64,000 nucleotides of DNA from DASZTV01 sp035550655. GTDB lineage: Bacteria > Actinomycetota > Actinomycetes > JAFAQI01. Below the pieces are notes generated by a model that made no database searches, was not told the DNA's origin, and worked only from the letters and a program-made list of their open reading frames with translations. The position numbers were made by a program, and so were the translations under genes. Of the stretch, positions 34,019 through 41,787 are shown piece after piece (position 1 is the first letter of the stretch; every line of letters starts with the position of its first letter). The stretch spans positions 143,047 through 207,046 of the forward strand of contig DASZOU010000022.1 of the NCBI GenBank assembly GCA_035550655.1. Direction: 5' to 3'.

Positions 34019-34882
34019 TCAGACCACCGGCGGGCGTCCGAGCCGCGTCAGTCGCCACGCCGTACGCCAACGGATCGGTCGCCGCGGCCCGCAGTCGGTG
34101 CGCAGCCCCTCGCGGAAGCCCCGCAGCGCGGCCGAGGTGCCCCCGCCGCGCAGCGAACGGAGCAACGTCGCCGTGACCCACACCGCGAGGTAGCCGGCGA
34201 CGAGCGGCAGCGGAAGGTTGCGCCGAGCCACCCAGACCCGGTTCCGCGCGTCCATGAAGCGATGCTGGGGACCACGGAACGGCGCCGCGGGCGGGTTGTG
34301 CACGACCAGGTCCGCGTCGTACCGCAGCCGCAACCCGGCGTCGACGAACCGCCACGCCAGCTCGATTCCCTCGTGCCCGTAGAAGAAGCTGCCCGGCCAG
34401 CCACCTGCGGCCTCGAATGCCGAACGGCGCACGAGAGAGGCGCCTTCCCAGAACCAGGCGACGTCACCGCTGCGTTCGGCGTCGCGCGCTCGTAGTCGAG
34501 GCACATGCCGCCGCGCGGTCATGGCACCGCCCGGATCCACGGCCCGCGGCTGCAGCACCGCAAGTGAGTCATCGGCCTCGAACTGCGCGACCGCCCGGGC
34601 CAGGAGGTCATCGCCGACCAGCTCGATGTCATCGTCGAGGAACAGCAGGATGTCGCCGGTCACCGCGCGAGCGCCGACGTTGCGTCCCTCCGGCACACCG
34701 ACGTTGTCGGAGAGCGTGACGATCACGACGTCCGCGGGCAGCCCGGTCGGCTCCCAGCCGTTACCGACGACCACGATGCTCACGTCGACGTCGCGCTGCA
34801 GGGCTACCGACGCGATCGCGCGAGCCAGCTCAGCGGGCCGGTTGCCCTGGCTGAGCAGGACGCAGCCGACCCCGAGGCTCAC
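34019..34882 (-). CDS. family 2 glycosyltransferase
   Basis: 287 residues. The GT-A fold begins with GVGCVLLSQGNRPAELARAI, DNVGVPEGRNVGARAV and the metal-binding FLDDDIELV; FWEGASLVRRSAFEAAGGW and FYGHEGIELAWRFVDAG hold the acceptor-side residues. One hydrophobic segment near LPLVAGYLAVWVTATLL suggests membrane association. The sugar is not predictable; rhamnosyl- or galactofuranosyl-type transferases share this look. GTG start overlapping the CDP-alcohol phosphotransferase gene by 4 bases; last gene of the ABC-exporter operon, so it probably acts on the same exported polymer. Confidence 0.85.
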   Translation of the reverse strand: MSLGVGCVLLSQGNRPAELARAIASVALQRDVDVSIVVVGNGWEPTGLPADVVIVTLSDNVGVPEGRNVGARAVTGDILLFLDDDIELVGDDLLARAVAQFEADDSLAVLQPRAVDPGGAMTARRHVPRLRARDAERSGDVAWFWEGASLVRRSAFEAAGGWPGSFFYGHEGIELAWRFVDAGLRLRYDADLVVHNPPAAPFRGPQHRFMDARNRVWVARRNLPLPLVAGYLAVWVTATLLRSLRGGGTSAALRGFREGLRTDCGPRRPIRWRTAWRLTRLGRPPVV

Positions 34883-35661
34883 CGCAGCCGATCCGACGCA
34901 AGGGTCGCGAGCAGGTGCCCGAGTACGACGATGCCGGCGATCACCACCAGCGCGCCGGACAGCACGCGCGTGGCGCCGAGGCAGCCGCGGGCGGCGTCGA
35001 CCGATGCGGCAACAACGGCGAGAACCGTCATCTCGAGCGCGAGCAGTGCCCGGTTGAACGGCAGCGCCCCAACCATCGCGCGGAGCCGCCGAAGCAGCCC
35101 GGCGCGTGGCCGCGCGACTTCGGCGGTGTCGGCGATGCGCGGGCGGCCGGACTGCACCCTGGCGACGTGCACGAGATCGGTCTCCGCCTTGGTCAGCAGG
35201 ATGAGGAAGCCACTGGCGAGGCCCAGCGCGGTCCAGCCGGCCAGGTGCCCGAGGCCGCCGTCAGCGTGCACGCCGACGCCGATCGCGAGGCAGCCGTCGG
35301 TGACGTAGTGACCGATCCGGTCGAGGTAGATGCCGCTTGGACCTCGCTGGTCGCGCCACCGGGCGAGCTCCCCGTCGACACAGTCGAGGGTGCCCTGCAC
35401 CTGGATCACGGCGAACGCGACCAGCGGTCCCCATAGGTGCGGGACGGTCATCGCCAGTGCGGCGAGCGGGCCGGTGAGAAGCATCGTCCAGGTGATGCCG
35501 TTCGGAGTCACTCGCGTCGGCGCCAGCAACCTGGTGATGTGAATCGAGATCCGGCGCTGGTACAGCCGGCCGGCCCAGTGCTCGCCACTGACGCGACCCA
35601 CGACGTCGTCGGGCTGGGCCACGGCCCGCAGCTCGGCAAGACTCGGACGACTGCGGCTCAT
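34879..35661 (-). CDS. CDP-alcohol phosphatidyltransferase family protein with variant active site
   Basis: 260 residues, about five to six membrane helices. The family motif DxxDGxxAR...GxxxDxxxD is recognisable: Asp93, Asp96, Gly97, Ala100, Arg101, Gly110 and Asp114, but the fourth Asp, usually taken as the catalytic base, is His118 (LDRIGHYVTD). It therefore belongs to the CDP-OH transferase fold, with an unusual centre. It could couple a CDP-alditol or other CDP-alcohol to a lipid or sugar acceptor for the polymer made here. The 4-base overlap with the ABC ATPase gene and with the glycosyltransferase gene ties it to export. Confidence 0.8.
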   Translation of the reverse strand: MSRSRPSLAELRAVAQPDDVVGRVSGEHWAGRLYQRRISIHITRLLAPTRVTPNGITWTMLLTGPLAALAMTVPHLWGPLVAFAVIQVQGTLDCVDGELARWRDQRGPSGIYLDRIGHYVTDGCLAIGVGVHADGGLGHLAGWTALGLASGFLILLTKAETDLVHVARVQSGRPRIADTAEVARPRAGLLRRLRAMVGALPFNRALLALEMTVLAVVAASVDAARGCLGATRVLSGALVVIAGIVVLGHLLATLASDRLR

Positions 35662-36410
35662 ACCGAGTCGTCGTCGGCGTAGTACATCTCGATGATCTCT
35701 TCGATCGGCCCCTCGACGGGCGGCTGCTCACGCCGCAGGTAGATCCCGCGGTCGCACCATCGCCGGAGGTCGTTCTCGTTGTGCGACACCAGCAGCATCG
35801 TGCGCCCGCCGCTGAGCATCTCGTCGATCACCACAGCGCACTTCTTGCGAAACGCCTTGTCGCCGACCGCCAGCACCTCGTCGACGAGCAGGATCGGCTC
35901 TTCCATCCGGGTCACGATCGAGAACGCGAGCCGCGCACGCATGCCGCTCGAGAAGTGCATGACCGGGGTGTCGACGAAGCGCTTGACCCCCGCCCAGCTC
36001 ATGATCTCGTCGAACCGCTCGTCGGTCTGCTCGCGGGTGAAGCCGTGCAGCGAGGAGATCAGGTAGACGTTCTCCCGCGCGGTCAGGTCGCCGACGAAGC
36101 CCGCGGACAGCTCGATCATCGCGCCGACGCCACCGTTGACCTGGATGGTTCCTTCGTCGGGGAGCATCACCCCTGCGACGAGACGCAGCAACGTGCTCTT
36201 GCCGCATCCGTTGCGGCCGATGATGCCGACGGACTCGCCCTTCTTCACCCGGAACGACACGTGGCGAAAGGGCCAGTACTCGCCGGTTCCCGTGGTTGCG
36301 TTGCGCCCCTCGATCAGCAGGTTCTTGAGCCCGATCCGGCGTCGGCGGTTGATGGCGAACTTGATGCCGACGTCTTTGACGACGATCGCGTCCTTCTGCT
36401 TGGGGGGCAT
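35658..36410 (-). CDS. polysaccharide/teichoic acid-type ABC transporter, ATP-binding protein
   Basis: 250 residues, TagH/Wzt/RfbE class without the C-terminal carbohydrate-binding extension. Walker A GRNGCGKST (65-73), a Q-loop replaced by the GAMIELSAGF region usual in this class, the degenerate signature HFSSGMRARLAF, Walker B PILLVDEVLAVGD and the switch His in LVSHNEND. The N-terminal VVKDVGIKFAINRRRR precedes an inserted stretch typical of these exporters. Pairs with the permease 6 bases upstream; exports a lipid-linked polymer to the outer face. Confidence 0.92.
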   Translation of the reverse strand: MPPKQKDAIVVKDVGIKFAINRRRRIGLKNLLIEGRNATTGTGEYWPFRHVSFRVKKGESVGIIGRNGCGKSTLLRLVAGVMLPDEGTIQVNGGVGAMIELSAGFVGDLTARENVYLISSLHGFTREQTDERFDEIMSWAGVKRFVDTPVMHFSSGMRARLAFSIVTRMEEPILLVDEVLAVGDKAFRKKCAVVIDEMLSGGRTMLLVSHNENDLRRWCDRGIYLRREQPPVEGPIEEIIEMYYADDDSV

Positions 36411-36416
36411 GCCCGG

Positions 36417-37277
36417 CTAGAGCTCCTTCAGCACGGCGCGCTCAACCCGAGCGAAGACGCTGAATCCGCCGACGAGGACGACCACCGCGCCGATCACCGA
36501 GTACAGCAACGGCGTCCAACCAGTCCAGTACGCCGGCAGCCAGACAGCGCGGTTGATCGCGAGGACACCCACCATCGGGTTGATCGCGTCGATCCGTTGC
36601 ATGGACGGGGACAACCTCGTTAGCGGCCACAGCACCGGGGAGAGGAAGAAGAACATCCGGATCACCATGCCGATGCCTTGCTCGATGTCGCGCAGCACGG
36701 TGTTCAGCGAGGACACGAGCAGCGCGAGCCCGACGCACAGCATCAGCTCGAGGACGAACGCCAGCGGCCACACGAACACGTAGGGAGACGGGCGCACCCC
36801 GTAGATCCACGCAAGGAGGATCAACACCGGGAGGCTCAGCAGGAACTCGACGGTCTTCATCGCGACTTCAGCGAGTGGGTAGATCTCGCGGGGCAGCGCG
36901 ATGGAGGTGATCAGCCGTGAGTTCTGCCGCAGCGTGCTGGTCGACGAGTTCACCACCGATGCGAACCACTGCCACGGCAAGATCGCGGAGCTGATGAACA
37001 GCGGATACATCGGGTAGCTCTTGTGGAAGATCTTGAGCAACAGGAAGTACGTGAAGACGAGCATCGCAGGCTCGAGCATCGACCAGGCGTAGCCGAGCAC
37101 CGAGTTCGCGTACTTGTGACGCAGCCCGCGGTCGACGAGCATCCGCAAGACATCGCGGCGGTCCCAGATGTCGTACAGCCGGTCGAGGATCGGCTGACCG
37201 ACCGCGGAACGGATCCTTGTGCCTTCGTGCAGCCGCCGAAATCGAAGCCCCGCAAGGCCGATGGGCGCCTGATTCAC
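36417..37277 (-). CDS. polysaccharide/teichoic acid-type ABC transporter, permease
   Basis: 286-residue ABC-2 type permease (TagG/Wzm). Six hydrophobic helices between about 60 and 275; the sequence LRHKYANSVLGYAWSMLEPAM before the first helix is the usual amphipathic coupling region, and FFFLSPVLWPL and YSVIGAVVVLVGGFSVFARVER lie near the end. GTG 37277 follows the lactate-monooxygenase-like gene by only 4 bases, so it may be transcribed with it. With the ATPase it forms the exporter of the locus. Confidence 0.9.
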   Translation of the reverse strand: MNQAPIGLAGLRFRRLHEGTRIRSAVGQPILDRLYDIWDRRDVLRMLVDRGLRHKYANSVLGYAWSMLEPAMLVFTYFLLLKIFHKSYPMYPLFISSAILPWQWFASVVNSSTSTLRQNSRLITSIALPREIYPLAEVAMKTVEFLLSLPVLILLAWIYGVRPSPYVFVWPLAFVLELMLCVGLALLVSSLNTVLRDIEQGIGMVIRMFFFLSPVLWPLTRLSPSMQRIDAINPMVGVLAINRAVWLPAYWTGWTPLLYSVIGAVVVLVGGFSVFARVERAVLKEL

Positions 37278-37281
37278 GCGA

Positions 37282-38457
37282 TCACGGTATCTGGGTGAGC
37301 AGCTCCGGCCCGATATCGGCGAGCGAAGCGCACCCCGCGAGCGCCATCGACAGGTCGAGCTCGGCGAGCAGACACCGCACCACGTGACGTACTCCCGCCT
37401 CGCCGGCGATGCCGAGACCGTAGATGTACGGGCGACCGAGGAGCACCGCGTCAGCGCCCAGCGCGAGGGCCTTCATCACGTCCGAGCCGGTGCGAATGCC
37501 GGAGTCGAAGAGCACCTCTGCGCGACCGTCAACCGCGGCAACGACAGCCGGCAGAGCGTCGAGCGCCGCGATCTCTCCGTCGATCTGCCGGCCACCGTGG
37601 TTGGACACGAGGACGCCTTCCATCCCCGCGTCAACCGCACGCCGCGCATCGTCTGGATGGAGCACCCCCTTGAGTGCGATCGGCCCGTCCCAGTGGTCGC
37701 GGACCCACGCGAGGTCCTCCCAGGTGTTGGACGGGTCGCCGAACATCGACTGCCAGTGCATGACGCAACCGGTCGGGTCCTCCTCCGGGCTCGCCTGCAA
37801 CCCTGCACGGAAGGCCGGGTCGGACTCGTAGTTGGCCAGACCGAGCCGGGACAGGAACGGCAGGTAGCCGTTGACCAGGTCACGCGGGCGCCAGGCCAGG
37901 ATGAAGGTGTCGAGGGTGAGCAGCAGCGCGGAGTACCCGGCGGACTTGGCACGCGCCAGCAACGACGCACCGACCTCCCGGTCCTTGGGCCAATACAGCT
38001 GGAACCAGTGCGGGGAGCCGCCGCAGGCGGTTGCGACATCCTCCATGGAGTACGACGAGACGGTCGACAGCGCCATCGGCACGCCAAGGTCCGCGACCGC
38101 TCGGGCGACGGCGACCTCCGCATCCGGGTGAACGATGCCCTGCACCCCGACCGGGCCAAGGATGACCGGTGCGGGCATCGGCGTACCGAGAACAGTCGTC
38201 GACTGGTCGCGAACCGAGACGTCGCGCAGGAAGCGGGGAACGATCCGCCAGCGCTCGAACGCGGCCCGGTTCGCCCGTACCGTCGACTCCGTCCCCGCAC
38301 TACCGGCGACGTAGCCGAACGCCTCGGGCGAGAACCGATCCTGCGCGGCCGCCTCGAGCGCGGCCACCCCGATCGGCAGATCGGGACGGACACCGAGAGC
38401 GCCATTCAGGTAGATCTCGGACTGGAACGCGGAGAACGGCGGCTCCACAGCGGGCAC
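37282..38457 (-). CDS. FMN-dependent lactate 2-monooxygenase-like enzyme
   Basis: 391 residues of the alpha-hydroxy-acid oxidase family. Beta/alpha barrel landmarks: FGYVAGSAGTEST, PVGVQGIVHPDAE, HWFQLYWPKDREV, LTLDTFILAWRPRDL, ALKGVLHPDDA (Lys), VSNHGGRQID (catalytic His) and DSGIRTGSDVMKALALGADAV with the phosphate-binding GRPYIYGL. GWRPRDL-type text and the long insert (YLPFLSRLGLANYESDPAFR) match lactate 2-monooxygenase more than L-lactate dehydrogenase; a wider hydroxy-acid range is possible. GTG 38457 has TAACGT 8 bases upstream (leaderless); GTG 38448, with GAGG before it, is the alternative. Confidence 0.85.
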   Translation of the reverse strand: MPAVEPPFSAFQSEIYLNGALGVRPDLPIGVAALEAAAQDRFSPEAFGYVAGSAGTESTVRANRAAFERWRIVPRFLRDVSVRDQSTTVLGTPMPAPVILGPVGVQGIVHPDAEVAVARAVADLGVPMALSTVSSYSMEDVATACGGSPHWFQLYWPKDREVGASLLARAKSAGYSALLLTLDTFILAWRPRDLVNGYLPFLSRLGLANYESDPAFRAGLQASPEEDPTGCVMHWQSMFGDPSNTWEDLAWVRDHWDGPIALKGVLHPDDARRAVDAGMEGVLVSNHGGRQIDGEIAALDALPAVVAAVDGRAEVLFDSGIRTGSDVMKALALGADAVLLGRPYIYGLGIAGEAGVRHVVRCLLAELDLSMALAGCASLADIGPELLTQIP

Positions 38458-38465
38458 CTCGCAAT

Positions 38466-38471
38466 ACGTTA
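38466..38471 (-). promoter_or_regulatory. -10 element upstream of lactate monooxygenase-like gene
   Basis: TAACGT on the minus strand, 8 bases before GTG 38457. It lies in the 42-base divergent gap shared with the biotin carboxylase gene. Confidence 0.4.
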
Positions 38472-38486
38472 CGGACCGGTACTGAA

Positions 38487-38492
38487 TAGAGT
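38487..38492 (+). promoter_or_regulatory. -10 element of leaderless acyl-CoA carboxylase alpha gene
   Basis: TAGAGT with 7 bases to the ATG at 38500. Confidence 0.5.
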
Positions 38493-38499
38493 CTCTGCC

Positions 38500-40257
38500 A
38501 TGCGCAAGGTGCTGATCGCCAACCGCGGCGAGATTGCGGTGCGAGTCATCCGCGCCTGCCGGGACTCTGGCCTGGGCAGTGTGGCGATCTACGCCGACCC
38601 CGACCTCGACGGGCTCCACGCGAAGCTCGCCGACGAGGCCTATGCCCTGGGCGGGTCGACACCCGGAGAGACCTACCTCGACATCGCGAAGATCCTCGAC
38701 GTCGCCAAGCGTTGCGGCGCCGACGGTATCCACCCGGGATACGGCTTCCTCGCGGAGAACGCGGCGTTCGCCACTGCCGTCGCGGAGGCCGGGCTGACCT
38801 GGATCGGCCCACCGCCGGCAGCGATCGACGCGCTCGGTGACAAGGTCAAGGCGCGGCACATCGCCGCCGAGGTCGGCGCGCCACTCGCCCCCGGCACGCC
38901 CAATCCGGTCGAGGGCGTCGACGAGGTACTCGCGTTCGCCGACCAGCACGGCGTCCCGGTCGCGATCAAGGCGGCGTACGGCGGCGGCGGCCGCGGCCTG
39001 AAGGTCGCCCGCAACAAGGACGAGATCCCGGAGCTGTTCGACAGCGCGGTGCGCGAGGCCGTCGCGGCCTTCGGTCGCGGCGAGTGCTTCGTCGAGCGCT
39101 ACCTCGACAAGCCGCGCCACGTCGAGACCCAGATCCTCGCCGACACCCACGGCAACGTGATGGTCGTCGGCACCCGCGACTGCTCGTTGCAACGGCGTCA
39201 CCAGAAGGTGGTCGAGGAGGCTCCTGCGCCGTTCCTCAACGAGACGCAGCTGGAGCGGCTGTACGAAGCGAGCAAGGCGATCGCACGGGCTGCGGGCTAC
39301 GTCGGCGCCGGGACCTGCGAGTTCCTCGTCGCCCAGGACGGAACGGTCTCCTTCCTCGAGGTGAACACCCGTCTGCAGGTCGAGCATCCGGTGACGGAGG
39401 AGACCAGCGGCGTGGATCTGGTCCGCGCGCAGTTCGCCATCGCCGACGGCCAGCGGCTCGCCAGCCACGACCCGGTCCCGCGTGGCCACGCCATGGAGTT
39501 CCGGATCAACGCCGAGGACGCCGGCCGCAACTTCCTGCCCGCTCCCGGGCGGATCACCGCATGGCAGGTGCCGTCCGGCCCGGGGGTGCGCGTCGACGCG
39601 GGTTACGTCGACGGGGACACCGTGCCCGGTGCATACGACTCGTTGCTGGCGAAGCTGATCGTCACCGGCGCCACCCGCCAGGAGGCGATCGAGCGGTCCC
39701 GCCGAGCACTGGCGGAGTTCGAGGTCGGCGGAATGCCGACGATCATCCCGTTCCACCGCGCGGTGCTCGAGGACGCGGACTTCACGGACGAGCCGTTCCG
39801 GGTGCACACGCGCTGGATCGAGACCGAGTGGACCGGCTCCGTCGCGCCCTACGACGGGGGCGCCGCAGACTCCGGTCCGGTCGCCGAGCGGGAGCGGATC
39901 ACGGTTGAGGTCGGTGGCCGCCGCCTCGAGGTGTCGCTGCCGGCCGGCCTGACAGCCGCTGCCGGCCCGGCGGCGGGACCCTCCCGCAAGCCCCCTTCGG
40001 CGCACAAGGCGACCTCCGCGGCGAGCGCGGCCAGCGGCGACGCACTCACCGCACCGATGCAGGGCACGATCGTCAAGGTCGCGGTCGGGGACGGAGATCC
40101 GGTCGAAGCCGGCGACCTTGTCGTCGTCCTGGAAGCCATGAAGATGGAGCAGCCGATCACCGCGCATCAGGCCGGCACGATCACCGGCCTGACCGCGAAC
40201 GTCGGCGACGTCGTCAGCTCCGGCACCGTCGTCTGCCAGATCACCCCCGATTCATAG
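38500..40257 (+). CDS. acyl-CoA carboxylase alpha subunit (biotin carboxylase + BCCP)
   Basis: 585 residues, AccA3-like. Biotin carboxylase domain 1-450: KVLIANRGEIAVRVIRACRD, HPGYGFLAENAAFA, KAAYGGGGRGLKVA (ATP loop), VGTRDCSLQRRHQKVVEEAPAP split over the ATP-grasp site, FLEVNTRLQVEHPVTE and the C-terminal lid. After an Ala/Pro-rich linker (about 480-510) comes the biotinyl domain with EAMKMEQ, the biotinylated Lys near 547. It supplies carboxybiotin to AccD subunits; two beta genes (21351 and 28090) and the epsilon gene are within 17 kb, and BirA is at 27261. Leaderless-type promoter. Confidence 0.94.
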   Translation: MRKVLIANRGEIAVRVIRACRDSGLGSVAIYADPDLDGLHAKLADEAYALGGSTPGETYLDIAKILDVAKRCGADGIHPGYGFLAENAAFATAVAEAGLTWIGPPPAAIDALGDKVKARHIAAEVGAPLAPGTPNPVEGVDEVLAFADQHGVPVAIKAAYGGGGRGLKVARNKDEIPELFDSAVREAVAAFGRGECFVERYLDKPRHVETQILADTHGNVMVVGTRDCSLQRRHQKVVEEAPAPFLNETQLERLYEASKAIARAAGYVGAGTCEFLVAQDGTVSFLEVNTRLQVEHPVTEETSGVDLVRAQFAIADGQRLASHDPVPRGHAMEFRINAEDAGRNFLPAPGRITAWQVPSGPGVRVDAGYVDGDTVPGAYDSLLAKLIVTGATRQEAIERSRRALAEFEVGGMPTIIPFHRAVLEDADFTDEPFRVHTRWIETEWTGSVAPYDGGAADSGPVAERERITVEVGGRRLEVSLPAGLTAAAGPAAGPSRKPPSAHKATSAASAASGDALTAPMQGTIVKVAVGDGDPVEAGDLVVVLEAMKMEQPITAHQAGTITGLTANVGDVVSSGTVVCQITPDS

Positions 40258-40293
40258 GAAGTCTTCAGGATCAGCTGAGACCGTCGGCCGGCT

Positions 40294-41787
40294 GTGTCCG
40301 AGGACTCCCCCCACGTCAGGCGACTGACCTACGCGCTCATCACCGTCAGCGTGCTGCATGCGCTCTCGCCGTTGATCCTCCGCGGGCTGCACAGCGGGCT
40401 CGGGTGGGACGAGACCGTCTACATCAGCCAGATCGACCCGCACGTCCCGGCCGGGCAGTTCACCGCGCCGCGCGCGAGGGGCCTGACCCTGCTGACCGCT
40501 CCCGCGTCGCTGGTATCGGGCTCGTTGTACGTCATGCGGATCTGGATGGCCATCCTGAGCGGGCTCGGCATGTTCTTGGCCTTCCTGCCGTGGCTGCGGG
40601 TTCGCCCGCGCATGACCGTGCCACTCGCCGCAGCGATCTGGTCGGGTCTGTGGCTCGGCATCTACTACAGCTTCGAGGCGATGCCGAACCAGTACGTCGC
40701 GTACGGCGCGATTGCCGCGACGGGCTGGTTGGTGCTCGCGATTTGTGAACCCGAGCGGCGTCGCTCGCTGTGGTACGCCGCACTCGCGATCGGGTTCACC
40801 GCCCTCATGCGGCCCAGCGACAGCATCTTCGTCTTCCTGCCGCTGGTGGCGGGTGTGATGATGGTCCAGGGCAAGGCGCTGCGCTGGCGCGCCACGGCGG
40901 CAGGGCTGCTCAGCGCCGGCCTCGCCGCGGGCCTCGCCGAGTGGGTGGTCGAGGCGTACGTCCGGTTCGGCGGACCGGTTCAGCGCTTCCACGCCGCGAG
41001 CGCGGAGAACGTCGGGGGCCTGCACTGGTCGCTCGGAGCGGAGATGCGCGTCCTTGCCGGCCCGATCCTGTGCCGCGGCACCTGCCAGGCCGACTCGGCG
41101 GTGCCCTATCGGCTGTGGTGGTTCGCACTGCCGGTCGCCGTCGCGCTCGGCATCTGGGTGGCCTGGCGGCAACGACGGGCCACGGCCTACGTGCTCGTCA
41201 CGGCGGTCGGCCTGAGCATCGCGGCGCAGTACGTCCTGGCGATCGGCTACGCGGCGCCGAGGTTCCTCGAGCCCACCTACGCGCTGCTCGCCATCCCGGC
41301 CGCCGAGGGCGTGCTGTGGCTGTGGCGGCGAGCCGCCACGGTCTCCCGGCCGGCCGCGATCGCCGGCCTCGTCGTGCTCGGGGCGGGTCATGAAGCCATT
41401 CAGCTCGCCGCGCTGCAGACGAACGACCATCGCCTTGCCATCGAGACCGATCGGGCGGCCTTGATGGCCGACTACCTCAAAGACACGGGCTCGCGCCAAC
41501 CGTGCTGGGTGGGCGGCGCCGAGGCCGGCCAGATCGCGTTCCTGGCGCACTGCCATGTTCTCGACAGACGCATTCCGGTCGACCGGCAGACCAAGGGCGT
41601 CCCCGCGACGGTGGTCGTCGTCGAACCCGGCGGGGCGACGCCGCCGACGTGGTCGATACAGAGCTGGTCCGCACACACCCTCACCGAGCACTCGGCGGTT
41701 CACGGTTGGACGGTCTGGCGCTTGAACTCGAACGACACCACCGCGCCCACGACGGTGCTCGGCCCGCGCTATCTGACGCCGGCTTAG
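40294..41787 (+). CDS. polytopic membrane glycosyltransferase (GT-C / PMT-like)
   Basis: 497 residues with about ten to eleven membrane helices. The first outside loop holds GWDETVYISQID; the Asp-Glu there is typical of GT-C mannosyl-/arabinosyltransferases that use polyprenyl-phosphate sugars. The C-terminal 110 residues form an extracytoplasmic domain with paired Cys (PCWVGGAEAG... AHCHV). Donor could be the polyprenyl-phosphate mannose from the 33301 gene. No strong ribosome binding site is seen for GTG 40294. It ends 4 bases into the lpdA end (convergent). The exact acceptor is unknown. Confidence 0.72.
   Translation: MSEDSPHVRRLTYALITVSVLHALSPLILRGLHSGLGWDETVYISQIDPHVPAGQFTAPRARGLTLLTAPASLVSGSLYVMRIWMAILSGLGMFLAFLPWLRVRPRMTVPLAAAIWSGLWLGIYYSFEAMPNQYVAYGAIAATGWLVLAICEPERRRSLWYAALAIGFTALMRPSDSIFVFLPLVAGVMMVQGKALRWRATAAGLLSAGLAAGLAEWVVEAYVRFGGPVQRFHAASAENVGGLHWSLGAEMRVLAGPILCRGTCQADSAVPYRLWWFALPVAVALGIWVAWRQRRATAYVLVTAVGLSIAAQYVLAIGYAAPRFLEPTYALLAIPAAEGVLWLWRRAATVSRPAAIAGLVVLGAGHEAIQLAALQTNDHRLAIETDRAALMADYLKDTGSRQPCWVGGAEAGQIAFLAHCHVLDRRIPVDRQTKGVPATVVVVEPGGATPPTWSIQSWSAHTLTEHSAVHGWTVWRLNSNDTTAPTTVLGPRYLTPA

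Noticed and set aside
37282..40167. A 961-codon open frame on the minus strand running back over the biotin carboxylase gene
   Set aside because: Only the last 391 codons are family-like (lactate monooxygenase); the rest is antisense to a clear plus-strand gene and is the usual high-GC shadow.
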